Positions 44,754 to 53,085 of a stretch of 64,000 bases of DNA are shown in pieces. Made by a program: the position numbers and the translations under genes. The stretch's first letter is position 1, and every line of letters starts with the position of its first letter. The stretch is from Dietzia sp. B32. GTDB taxonomy: Bacteria; Actinomycetota; Actinomycetes; Mycobacteriales; Mycobacteriaceae. The stretch lies in NCBI RefSeq assembly GCF_024732245.1, contig NZ_CP093845.1:2852001-2916000 (forward strand). Reading direction: 5' to 3'. Under the pieces are notes generated by a model. The model saw only the letters and a program-made list of their open reading frames with translations. It was not told the origin of the DNA and ran no database searches.

Positions 44754-44781
44754 TAGAACACGTTACTTAGAACACGTTCTA
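44754..44781. promoter_or_regulatory. two adjacent KstR boxes and fadE34 -10
   Basis: TAGAACACGTTCTA (44768-44781) fits the KstR consensus TnnAACnnGTTnnA perfectly. TAGAACACGTTACT (44754-44767) directly before it fits except for the last base. The -10 TACTAT (44780-44785) overlaps the second box, so binding would block transcription of the fadE34 operon. Confidence 0.85.
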
Positions 44782-44853
44782 CTATGGCGTGGAGTGCGCG
44801 GGTCAGCGGGTCCGCGCCGGGTATGCACCCCGCCCGAGTCGAGGAGCCCAGCA

Positions 44854-47025
44854 GTGAGTATCGCCACCACCCCGGACCAGACCGAGATCCAGAACTCGAT
44901 CAAGGCCTGGGCCAAATCCGCCGATCCCGTGGCCACCGTACGCGCTCAGGAAGATGATCCGGAAGCCTGGAAGGCGTTGTGGCCACAGCTCGCCGAGCTC
45001 GGGTTGTTCGGCGTCGCGATCGCCGAGGAGCACGGCGGGGCCGGAGCCGAGATCGTGGACCTCGCCTGCATGCTCGAGGAGGCCGCGGCGAAGATGGTGC
45101 CCGGCCCGGTGCTGTCCACCGCGCTGACCGGCGTGTTGGTCTCCCGCGCGGGCGGTGCCCTCGCCCGGTCGCTGGGGGAGACCCTCGCGGAGGGCGGGCT
45201 GCCGGTGGGCGTGTGCCTGGGCATCGGCACCGCGACCCTGGACGGGTCGGGTGCGGTCACGGGCGACCCCGGGGTCGCCTACGGCGGCACCCCCGGTGGT
45301 GGGTTGCTGCTGCCCGTCGAGATCGACGGCGTCACCCGATGGGCGCTGCTCGACGCGGACACGCCAGGGCTCAACGTCACCCCGGCGACCCCGTACGACA
45401 TCTCGGCGTCGATCGGCCACGTCAGCCTGCAGGACGTGACGATCCCCGCCGACCGCGTCCTCGAGGGCGTCACCACCGAGCACGTCCACCAGTTGTTCGT
45501 CACCCTGGCCGCCGCCGAGGCCGCGGGCGTCGCCGACTACACGCTCGCCACCGCGGTCGACTACGCCAAGATCCGCGAGCAGTTCGGCCGGACCATCGGC
45601 TCGTTCCAGTCCATCAAGCACCTCGCCGCCGACATGCTCTGCCGCACCGAGCAGGTCCGCGCCCTGGCGTGGGACGCCGCCGCGGCCGCCGAGGACCTGC
45701 TCGCCGCGGACTCGGAGCTGCCCGTTGCCGCGTCGGTGGCCGGAGCCCTGGCCTTCGACAACTCCGTGCGCAACTCCCAGGACTGCATCCAGATCCTCGG
45801 CGGGATCGGCTTCACCTTCGAGCACGACGCCCACTTCTACATGCGGAGGGCGGGCGCGCTCCGCCAGGCGATCGGCGGATCGGCCCGGTGGCGGCGCTCG
45901 CTGGCCGAGCTCACCCTGGCCGGCAAGCGTCGCCACCTCGACATCGACCTGTCGGAGATCGAGGGCCTCGACGCCAAGCGGGAGGACATCCGCGCGTTGG
46001 TGGCGAAGGTCGCGGCGGTCGAGGGCGATGAGCGCAAGCGGGCCCTCGCCGACACGGGCCTGTTCATGCCCCACCTGCCGGAGCCGTGGGGCCTCGGCGC
46101 GAGCCCGGCCGTGCAGCTCCTCATCGACGAGGAGCTCGAGGCGGCCGGCGTGCCCCGCCACGACATCACCATCGGTGGCTGGGCGGTGCCGACCATCCTC
46201 CAGGCGGCCCCCGAGCACGCCGACCTGCTCGTGCGCGACACCATGGCCGGAAAGATCAGGTGGTGCCAGCTGTTCTCCGAGCCCGGCGCCGGCTCCGACC
46301 TGGCCGCCCTGCGCACCACCGCCGAGAAGGTCGACGGCGGCTGGAAGCTCAACGGACAGAAGGTGTGGACCTCCCTGGCCCGCGAGGCCGACTGGGCGAT
46401 GTGCCTGGCCCGGACGGACAAGGACGCCCCCAAGCACAAGGGCATCACGTACTTCCTCGTGGACATGCGCTCCGAGGGCATCCGCACCCGGCCCCTGCGC
46501 GAGATCACCGGCGAGGCGCTGTTCAACGAGGTGTACCTCGAGGATCTCTTCGTCCCCGACGAGTTCCAGGTGGGCACCGTCAACGACGGGTGGAAGATCG
46601 CCCGCACCACCCTGGCCAACGAGCGCGTGGCCATGGGCGGAGGCTCGTCGCTCGGCGACGCGGCGGAGGAGATCATCGGGCTGATCAACGCCGCAGGTGT
46701 GGCCGACGACGCCCTCGTGCTGGACGAGTTCGGCAAGCACGTCGCCGACGGCGTCGTCGGCAACCTGCTCGACCTGCGCACCGCACTGCGCAGCCTCGCC
46801 GGCTCGGGCCCGGGCGCCGAGTCCTCGGTCCGCAAGATCGTGGGCGTGCGCCACCGCCAGGACATCGCCGAGTTCGGCCTGCAGCTCACCGGCACCGGCG
46901 GCGTCGAGTTCACCGAGCAGGGCCGCAAGTTCCTCATGGTGCGTTGCCTGTCGATCGCCGGCGGCACCGAGCAGGTCCTGCTCAACGTGGTGGGCGAGCG
47001 CATCCTCGGCCTGCCCCGCGACTGA
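44854..47025 (+). CDS. fadE34: two-domain acyl-CoA dehydrogenase, FadE34/ChsE3-like
   Basis: 723 residues with two acyl-CoA dehydrogenase domains in one chain (1-about 370 and about 380-723), as in M. tuberculosis FadE34 (ChsE3, 711). The N-domain has REQFGRTIGSFQSIKHLAAD and CIQILGGIGFTFEHDAHFY. The C-domain has WCQLFSEPGAGSDLAALRT and GTGGVEFTEQGRKF. ChsE3 dehydrogenates the five-carbon steroid side-chain CoA ester. GTG 44854 has GAGGAG 7 bases upstream; the frame before it is shadow. It is the first gene of the KstR-controlled operon. Confidence 0.9.
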   Translation: MSIATTPDQTEIQNSIKAWAKSADPVATVRAQEDDPEAWKALWPQLAELGLFGVAIAEEHGGAGAEIVDLACMLEEAAAKMVPGPVLSTALTGVLVSRAGGALARSLGETLAEGGLPVGVCLGIGTATLDGSGAVTGDPGVAYGGTPGGGLLLPVEIDGVTRWALLDADTPGLNVTPATPYDISASIGHVSLQDVTIPADRVLEGVTTEHVHQLFVTLAAAEAAGVADYTLATAVDYAKIREQFGRTIGSFQSIKHLAADMLCRTEQVRALAWDAAAAAEDLLAADSELPVAASVAGALAFDNSVRNSQDCIQILGGIGFTFEHDAHFYMRRAGALRQAIGGSARWRRSLAELTLAGKRRHLDIDLSEIEGLDAKREDIRALVAKVAAVEGDERKRALADTGLFMPHLPEPWGLGASPAVQLLIDEELEAAGVPRHDITIGGWAVPTILQAAPEHADLLVRDTMAGKIRWCQLFSEPGAGSDLAALRTTAEKVDGGWKLNGQKVWTSLAREADWAMCLARTDKDAPKHKGITYFLVDMRSEGIRTRPLREITGEALFNEVYLEDLFVPDEFQVGTVNDGWKIARTTLANERVAMGGGSSLGDAAEEIIGLINAAGVADDALVLDEFGKHVADGVVGNLLDLRTALRSLAGSGPGAESSVRKIVGVRHRQDIAEFGLQLTGTGGVEFTEQGRKFLMVRCLSIAGGTEQVLLNVVGERILGLPRD

Positions 47026-47075
47026 CCCCGCACGACCCGGCCCGCCCCCTACCGACCGAACAGGACTGATCCCCC

Positions 47076-49436
47076 GTGGACTTCACCCGTACCGAGACCC
47101 AGGCCGCCGTCGCCGAGGCGGTCGCCGGCGCACTCTCGACGGCCGCCCCCGCCGAGGAACTGCTCACCGCGCTGCCCAGCAGGAGCGTCGACGACGCCGG
47201 ATACGACGAGCGGCTGTGGGCGGCGTTCGCCGAGTCGGGTCTGCTCTCCCTGGGCCTGCCCGCCGCGGTGGGGGGCGACGACCTCACGGCCGCCGACATC
47301 GCCGTGGTCCTCGAGGAGGTCGGCCGGGCCGGAGTGGTGATCCCGGCCCTGGAGACGCTCGGCCTGGGCGTGGCGCCGATCGTCGCGCTCGGCACGGCCG
47401 ACCAGCAGGCCAGGCTGCTCGAGGGCATCGAGGACGGCCGCATCCTCACCGCCGCCGTCGCCGAGCCCGGCCGCCCACTGCCGCTCGACCCCACCGTGCG
47501 ACTGGAGTCCGGGGCGATCACGGGGACCGCCACCTCGGTGCGGTACGCGGCCCAGGCCCGTTCGGTACTCGTGCCGGTGTCCACGTCCGAGGGTGCCGCC
47601 CTCGTCGTCGTCGCCCCCGACGCCCCGGGAGTCACCCTGACGCCCACCCTCGGCTCCCTGGGCGTGCCCGAGTACGCGATGCGGTTCGAGGCCACCCCGG
47701 TCGACGACGACGACGTGCTGCGCGGCTCGGGAGCGGAGCCCGTTCTCGAGGTGTTCCGACGTCTCGTCCTGTCCGCTTGTATCGCGCACGGTGACGGTCT
47801 CGTCGCCGGCGCGCTGGACATGACGGCCGGCTACCTCAAGGACCGCCACCAGTTCGGCAAGCCGTTGGGGTCGTTCCAGGCGGTCCAGCAGGAGCTCGCG
47901 GACGTGTACATCGTCTCGAAGACGCTGCACGTGATCGCGCAGTCCGTGTCCTGGCGGATCTCGGAGGGGCTCGCCGGCTCCGGCGACCGCTACGAGACCG
48001 ACCCGACGATCGGTGCCTACTGGCTGGCGGCCGAGGGCCCCCGCGCGGTCCAGATCCTGCACCACCTGCACGGCGGGGTGGGCGTGGACGTCACCTACCC
48101 GATGTTCCGGTACTCCTCGGCCGTCAAGGACCTGGCGCGGTTCGTCGGCGGCGCGCAGCTGCACCTGGACGTCCTCGGTGCCGCGGTCGCCGCGGACCCG
48201 GTCGACGGCATCGATACAGGCGGTGCGGCCGCCACCGACGCCGACGCCGCCGCCTCGGGGGACGGGGCGTTCATCGACCTCACCCCGGAGCAGCGCGCGC
48301 TGCAGGCCGAGCTGCGCGAGTACTTCTCGACGCTCATCTCGCCCGAGGAGGCGGCGGACATCGCCACGACCCGCCACGGCGACACCTACGCGGAGATCAT
48401 CAAGCGCATGGGCCGGGACGGCTGGCTGGGCGTGGGCTGGCCGACCGAGTTCGGCGGCAAGGGCTTCGGCCACATCGAGCAGGCGATCTTCACCAACGAG
48501 GCCACGCGCGCGGACGTGCCGCTGCCGTCGGTGACGCTGCAGACCGTGGGCCCGACCCTGCAGAAGTACGGCAGCGAGGCGCAGAAGGCGAAGTTCCTGC
48601 CCGGCATCCTCGACGGGTCGATCCACTTCGCGATCGGCTACTCCGAGCCCGACGCCGGCACCGACCTGGCCGCCCTGCGCACCACCGCCAAGCGCGACGA
48701 GGCCACGGGCGACTGGATCATCAACGGTCAGAAGATGTGGACCACCGGCGGCCACCACGCCGACTACATCTGGCTGGCCGCCCGCACCGGCACCCCGGAC
48801 TCGCGGCACCGCGGGCTGACCATCTTCATCGTCGACACCACTGACCCCGGTTTCTCCTTCACGCCGATCATCACCTGCGACGGCGCGCACCACGTCAACG
48901 CCACCTACTACTCGGACGTGCGCGTGCCGGCCGACATGGTGGTCGGCGAGGTCGACGGCGGCTGGAAGATGCTCACCACGCAGCTCAACCACGAGCGCGT
49001 CATGCTCGCGCCGTCCGGTCGCCCGGGCGGGTACTACGACGAGCTGGCCGCCTGGGCCCGCGGCACCGGCCCGGACGGGGTCCGCCACCTGGACCGTCCC
49101 GAGGTGCGGCGCGGACTGGCGGAGATCTTCGCGGTCGTCCGGCTCAACGAGCTCCTCAACTGGCAGGTCTCCTCGACGGGCGACAACCCGTCGATGGGCG
49201 ACTCCGCGGCCTCCAAGGTGTTCTCCACGGAGAAGATCCAGCACGTCGGCCGGATCGTCGAGGAGCTGCTCGGCCGCTTCGGCGACCCCACCGATCCCGA
49301 CACCGCGGCGCTGCAGCGCTGGTTCGACATGATGAACAAGCGCAACGTCGTGATCACCTTCGGCGGCGGCGTCAACGAGGTCATGCGCGAGCTGACCTGC
49401 ATGGGCGGCCTCGGCATGCCCCGCACCTCGCGCTGA
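47076..49436 (+). CDS. fused ChsE1-ChsE2 acyl-CoA dehydrogenase (FadE28-FadE29)
   Basis: 786 residues. Residues 1-about 370 resemble FadE28/ChsE1 (LETLGLGVAPIVALG, GDGLVAGALDMTAGYLKDRH, LHGGVGVDVTYPMFRY). Residues from about 400 resemble FadE29/ChsE2 (FIDLTPEQRALQAELREYFS, RMGRDGWLGVGWPTEFGG, ending VITFGGGVNEVMREL). In M. tuberculosis these are two genes whose products form an alpha2-beta2 enzyme for the three-carbon side chain. Here an Ala/Asp/Gly-rich linker (AAATDADAAASGDGA) joins them. GTG 47076. It is followed by chsH2, chsH1 and ltp2 in pathway order. Confidence 0.88.
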   Translation: MDFTRTETQAAVAEAVAGALSTAAPAEELLTALPSRSVDDAGYDERLWAAFAESGLLSLGLPAAVGGDDLTAADIAVVLEEVGRAGVVIPALETLGLGVAPIVALGTADQQARLLEGIEDGRILTAAVAEPGRPLPLDPTVRLESGAITGTATSVRYAAQARSVLVPVSTSEGAALVVVAPDAPGVTLTPTLGSLGVPEYAMRFEATPVDDDDVLRGSGAEPVLEVFRRLVLSACIAHGDGLVAGALDMTAGYLKDRHQFGKPLGSFQAVQQELADVYIVSKTLHVIAQSVSWRISEGLAGSGDRYETDPTIGAYWLAAEGPRAVQILHHLHGGVGVDVTYPMFRYSSAVKDLARFVGGAQLHLDVLGAAVAADPVDGIDTGGAAATDADAAASGDGAFIDLTPEQRALQAELREYFSTLISPEEAADIATTRHGDTYAEIIKRMGRDGWLGVGWPTEFGGKGFGHIEQAIFTNEATRADVPLPSVTLQTVGPTLQKYGSEAQKAKFLPGILDGSIHFAIGYSEPDAGTDLAALRTTAKRDEATGDWIINGQKMWTTGGHHADYIWLAARTGTPDSRHRGLTIFIVDTTDPGFSFTPIITCDGAHHVNATYYSDVRVPADMVVGEVDGGWKMLTTQLNHERVMLAPSGRPGGYYDELAAWARGTGPDGVRHLDRPEVRRGLAEIFAVVRLNELLNWQVSSTGDNPSMGDSAASKVFSTEKIQHVGRIVEELLGRFGDPTDPDTAALQRWFDMMNKRNVVITFGGGVNEVMRELTCMGGLGMPRTSR

Positions 49437-49480
49437 CCCGACCCCTGCCCAGACGCCCACGAACGAACGAGAAGGCACCC

Positions 49481-50557
49481 ATGAGTGACGAGCAGGCCGC
49501 CCGTATCCTCGCCGCCGCCGAGGAGGTCCGCGCCTCCGGCGGCAGCGCGCGCCGCGCGGGCCGCGACCCCATCAACACGCCGATGATCCGCAACTGGACC
49601 GAGGCGATCGGGGACGCCAACCCGATCTACTCCAGCGAGGACGCGGCCCACGCCGCCGGTCACGGAGGTCCGGTGGCGCCGCCGGCCATGGCCCAGGTCT
49701 GGACCATGCGGGGACTCGGGAAGACCCGCGAGGCCGACGACCCGCTGGGCCGCATGACCGACCTCCTCGACGCGGAGGGCTTCACCTCGGTCGTCGCGAC
49801 CAACTGCGACTCCACCTACCACCGGTACACGCGCCCGGGGGAGGAGGTGACGATCGAGTCCGTCCTGGTCGACGTGGTCGGCCCCAAGACCACGGGCCTG
49901 GGGGAGGGCTGGTTCTTCACCACCCGCAACTTCTGGAGGGTCGGCGACGAAGTGGTGGCGGAGATGGACTTCCGCATCCTCAAGTTCCGCCCGGCCGCGA
50001 AGGCCGCCGACCCCGCGCCGGCGCCCGCGGACCAGATCGTGGCCAGTTCCGGATCGGCCACCGACGACCTGGTGGTGGGCAAGGTCCTGCGCCCGTCGGT
50101 CTCGCACGACACCCGCTTCTTCTGGGAGGGTGTCCGCGCCCACGAGCTGCGCATCCAGACCCGCGAGGACGGCTCGCTGCAGCACCCGCCCGTGCCGGCG
50201 CTGTGGAAGGACAAGACCGAACAGACCGACTACGTGGTCTCCTCCGGCCGCGGCACGGTGTACAGCTTCGTCACCCACCACGCGCCGCGCGTACCGGGCC
50301 GGACCCGGTTCCCGTTCGTCATCGCGCTCGTGGAACTGGAGGAGGGCGTGCGCATGCTCGGCGAGCTGCGCGACATCGATCCGGCCGAGGTGCGGATCGG
50401 TATGGAGGTCGAGGTCGAGTACCTCGACATGCCCGGCGACCCGGCCGAGGACGCCGCGTTCGGCACCGAGCCGTGGACCCTGTACGCGTGGCGACCCGCC
50501 GGCGCGCCGCCGGTCGACCGCCAGATGGCCGAAGTCACGGAAGGTGGCGCGAAGTGA
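49481..50557 (+). CDS. chsH2: steroid enoyl-CoA hydratase large subunit with DUF35 domain
   Basis: 358 residues. The N-terminal MaoC-like half has RDPINTPMIRNWTEAIGDAN and HAAGHGGPVAPPAMAQVWTM. The C-terminal DUF35 (OB-fold) domain has VVSSGRGTVYSFVTHHAPRV and LVELEEGVRMLGELRDID. No CxxC zinc-ribbon is visible before the OB-fold. ChsH1-ChsH2 hydrates the 17(20)-ene steroid CoA, and the DUF35 domain docks to the aldolase Ltp2. ATG 49481 has GAGAAGG upstream. The stop overlaps the chsH1 start (GTGA). Confidence 0.9.
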   Translation: MSDEQAARILAAAEEVRASGGSARRAGRDPINTPMIRNWTEAIGDANPIYSSEDAAHAAGHGGPVAPPAMAQVWTMRGLGKTREADDPLGRMTDLLDAEGFTSVVATNCDSTYHRYTRPGEEVTIESVLVDVVGPKTTGLGEGWFFTTRNFWRVGDEVVAEMDFRILKFRPAAKAADPAPAPADQIVASSGSATDDLVVGKVLRPSVSHDTRFFWEGVRAHELRIQTREDGSLQHPPVPALWKDKTEQTDYVVSSGRGTVYSFVTHHAPRVPGRTRFPFVIALVELEEGVRMLGELRDIDPAEVRIGMEVEVEYLDMPGDPAEDAAFGTEPWTLYAWRPAGAPPVDRQMAEVTEGGAK

Positions 50558-51000
50558 GCGAGAACAGTGCTGTGAACGTGATCTGCCCCGCCGAGCCGCC
50601 CGCCGTGGCGGTGGGCGACCGGCTCCCCGAGCTGACCATCGAGGGGACCCCGACCTTCATCGTGGCCTCGGCGCTGGCGACCCGGGATTTTCAGGACGTC
50701 CACCACGACCGCGACCTGGCCCATCAGAAGGGCTCGAAGGACATCTTCGTCAACATCCTCACCGACACCGGGCTGGTGCAGAGGTTCGTCACCGACTGGG
50801 CGGGCCAGCGCGCCCGCATCACCTCGATCAAACTGCGTCTCGGGGTGCCCTGGTACGCCTACGACTCCCTCACCCTGACCGGTGAGGTCACGGGGGTCGA
50901 CGACGACGGGCTGGTCACGCTGAAGATCGTCGGCACGGACTCGTTGGGCGCGCACGTCACGTCGACGGCGACCCTCTACATGAACGGAGACCCGCAGTGA
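50554..51000 (+). CDS. chsH1: steroid enoyl-CoA hydratase small subunit
   Basis: 148 residues, a single MaoC-like hot-dog domain with the hydratase motif DFQDVHHDRDLAHQKGSKD and INILTDTGLVQRFVTDW-like core (FVNILTDTGLVQRFV). It is the partner of ChsH2. The GTG start and the TGA stop both overlap the neighbouring genes by four bases, which keeps the three products in balance. Confidence 0.9.
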   Translation: MSENSAVNVICPAEPPAVAVGDRLPELTIEGTPTFIVASALATRDFQDVHHDRDLAHQKGSKDIFVNILTDTGLVQRFVTDWAGQRARITSIKLRLGVPWYAYDSLTLTGEVTGVDDDGLVTLKIVGTDSLGAHVTSTATLYMNGDPQ

Positions 51001-52169
51001 GCGTGCTGGCAGACAGGGCTGCGATCGTCGGGATCGGCGCCACCGACTTCTCCAAGGACTCGGGGCGCTCCGAACTGCGGCTGGCCGCCGAGGCGGTGCG
51101 CGCGGCGGTCGCCGACGCGGGTCTCCAGCCCTCGGACGTCGACGGCCTGGTGTCGTTCACCATGGACACCAACACCGAGATCGCGGTGGCCCGCGCCGCC
51201 GGTATCGGCCACCTGAACTTCTTCTCCCGCATCCACTACGGCGGCGGTGCCGCGTGCGCGACCGTGCAGCAGGCCGCGATGGCCGTGGCGACGGGAGTGG
51301 CCGAGGTCGTGGTCTGCTACCGCGCGTTCAACGAACGCTCCGGGATGCGCTTCGGCCAGGTCAACTCGGCGCTGGTGCAGCAGGTCAACTCCTCCGGCAC
51401 GGACAACGCCTTCTCCTACCCGCACGGGCTGTCCACCCCGGCGGGATTCGTGGCGATGGTCGCGCAGCGCTACATGCACGAGTACGGCGCCACCAGCGAG
51501 GACTTCGGCCGGGTCGCGGTGGTGGATCGCAAGCACGCCGCGGTCAACCCGGCCGCGTTCTTCCACGGCAAGCCGATCACGCTGGCCGACCACCAGAACT
51601 CGCGCTACATCGCCGAACCACTGCACCTGCTGGACTGCTGTCAGGAGTCCGACGGGGGCCAGGCGATCGTCGTGACGACCCCCGAGCGGGCGCGGGATCT
51701 GCCGCACCGGCCGGTGTCGATCGCGGCGGCGGCCTCGGGATCGGGGCCGGATCAGTACATCATGACCTCGTACTACCGGCCGGAGCTCGCCGGACTCCCG
51801 GAGATGGGCATCGTCGGCGACCAGCTGTGGGCCCAATCGGGCCTGCGCCCCGAGGACATGGACATGGCCGTCCTCTACGACCACTTCACGCCGTACGTCC
51901 TCATGCAGCTCGAGGAGCTCGGATTCTGCGGCCGCGGCGAGGCCAAGGACTTCGTCCGTGAGCCGGGCGCTCTCGAGGTGGGCGGCAGGCTGCCGCTCAA
52001 CACGCACGGCGGCCAGCTCGGCGAGGCGTACATCCACGGCATGAACGGCATCGCCGAGGGCGTGCGTCAGCTCCGCGGTGACTCGGTCAACCAGGTCCCC
52101 GGCGCCGAGAAGCTCGTCGTGACCGCCGGGACCGGCGTGCCCACCTCGGGTCTGGTGCTCACCGTCTGA
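50997..52169 (+). CDS. ltp2: steroid side-chain aldolase Ltp2 (thiolase fold)
   Basis: 390 residues, SCP-x-type thiolase fold. Segments are AAIVGIGATDFSKDSGRSEL, VDGLVSFTMDTNTEIAVARA, NFFSRIHYGGGAACATVQQA and LNTHGGQLGEAYIHGMNGIA. Ltp2 acts with ChsH2's DUF35 domain as a retro-aldolase. It releases propionyl-CoA and the 17-keto steroid. GTG 50997 overlaps the chsH1 stop. It is last in the chs operon; no obvious terminator follows. Confidence 0.9.
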   Translation: MSVLADRAAIVGIGATDFSKDSGRSELRLAAEAVRAAVADAGLQPSDVDGLVSFTMDTNTEIAVARAAGIGHLNFFSRIHYGGGAACATVQQAAMAVATGVAEVVVCYRAFNERSGMRFGQVNSALVQQVNSSGTDNAFSYPHGLSTPAGFVAMVAQRYMHEYGATSEDFGRVAVVDRKHAAVNPAAFFHGKPITLADHQNSRYIAEPLHLLDCCQESDGGQAIVVTTPERARDLPHRPVSIAAAASGSGPDQYIMTSYYRPELAGLPEMGIVGDQLWAQSGLRPEDMDMAVLYDHFTPYVLMQLEELGFCGRGEAKDFVREPGALEVGGRLPLNTHGGQLGEAYIHGMNGIAEGVRQLRGDSVNQVPGAEKLVVTAGTGVPTSGLVLTV

Positions 52170-52192
52170 CCGCCGCCTCCGGAGGAAAGCGC

Positions 52193-52208
52193 ATCACATA
52201 TATGTGAT
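52193..52208. promoter_or_regulatory. 16-bp palindromic operator upstream of DUF2236 gene
   Basis: ATCACATATATGTGAT is a perfect inverted repeat, A/T-rich against a GC-rich background. It ends 6 bases before the TAGGGT -10 (52215-52220) of the next gene, so it covers the spacer. It is not a KstR box, and is CRP-like only if read inside out. Confidence 0.6.
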
Positions 52209-52214
52209 CGGCGA

Positions 52215-52220
52215 TAGGGT
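52215..52220 (+). promoter_or_regulatory. -10 hexamer, leaderless type
   Basis: TAGGGT lies 6 bases before ATG 52227. Confidence 0.5.
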
Positions 52221-52226
52221 GGTGGC

Positions 52227-53042
52227 ATGACCGCGACCGCCGCCACCCGCGCCACCGACGGGCCCACACTCCACGATGTCGTGGGCGACGTCGGGTTCCT
52301 CGTGGGGGCGCCTCGGCGCTTCCTCATGGAGATCGCATTGCGACCGGTGGGTCACGGGGTGGCCGACCACAGTCGGGCGCTGCGGGACCCGGTGGGGCGG
52401 TTCCGCAACACCACCGCCTACATCTATCTCGTGGCGTTCGGCAGCGCGGACGAGCGGGACGCGGTGGTCCGCATGGTCAATCGCGCACATCGCCCGGTGA
52501 GGTCGGCGCCCGGCGCGGAGGTGGGGTACACGGCGTTCGACCCCGACCTGCAACTCTGGGTGGCCGGGTGCATGTACTACGGCGGTCGTGACATGTGGCA
52601 GCGCATGGTCGGGCCACTCGACGCCGGTTCCGCCGATCGGCTCTACCGTCGGTTCCAGGCCTACGGGACATCGTTGCAGGTACCGGCGGAGCTGTGGCCG
52701 ACCGACAGCAGGGCCTACGACGCCTATGTCGAGCGGATCCTGGACGGGATCGTCATCGACGAGCGAGTGCGTGACTACGGGGCCGCGCTGCTCGATCCCG
52801 CCGGGCACCCGTTTCCGGCCCGGCCGGTGATCCGCCTCATGCGCTTCGTCACCATCGGGCTCCTGCCCGATCAGCTGAGGGCCGCCTACGATTTCCCGTG
52901 GAACCCGGCCGATCAGCGCCGATTCGACCTGCTGATGCGGGTGGGTGCGCGCGTGCACCGTGCGACGCCCCGCCGTGTGCGCGAGCTGCCCAAGGATCTG
53001 CTGCTGCGGGCCTCCCGGCGAGCGGTGGCCGCCCACGCCTGA
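52227..53042 (+). CDS. DUF2236 (MpaB/latex-clearing-type) oxygenase-like protein
   Basis: 271 residues of the DUF2236 family, heme-binding oxygenase-like proteins that include MpaB and rubber oxygenase Lcp. Typical segments are DPVGRFRNTTAYIYLVAFGS, VNRAHRPVRS (conserved His), FDPDLQLWVAGCMYYGG and RFVTIGLLPDQLRAAYDFPW. The reaction in this organism is unknown; neighbours suggest a lipid or steroid substrate. It has its own promoter with a palindromic operator. It converges on the hydrolase gene with 43 bases between. Confidence 0.85.
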   Translation: MTATAATRATDGPTLHDVVGDVGFLVGAPRRFLMEIALRPVGHGVADHSRALRDPVGRFRNTTAYIYLVAFGSADERDAVVRMVNRAHRPVRSAPGAEVGYTAFDPDLQLWVAGCMYYGGRDMWQRMVGPLDAGSADRLYRRFQAYGTSLQVPAELWPTDSRAYDAYVERILDGIVIDERVRDYGAALLDPAGHPFPARPVIRLMRFVTIGLLPDQLRAAYDFPWNPADQRRFDLLMRVGARVHRATPRRVRELPKDLLLRASRRAVAAHA

Positions 53043-53085
53043 ACGCGACCCGTGGCAGGGGCCTTCCCGTCCGCGCCCGCCCGGC

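Noticed and set aside
44803-46854. 683-residue open frame antisense to fadE34
   Set aside because: Same reason: GC-rich antisense frame of a certain gene.
47049-49478. 809-residue open frame antisense to the fused acyl-CoA dehydrogenase
   Set aside because: A shadow of a well-supported gene, with no domain resemblance and no promoter or ribosome site.
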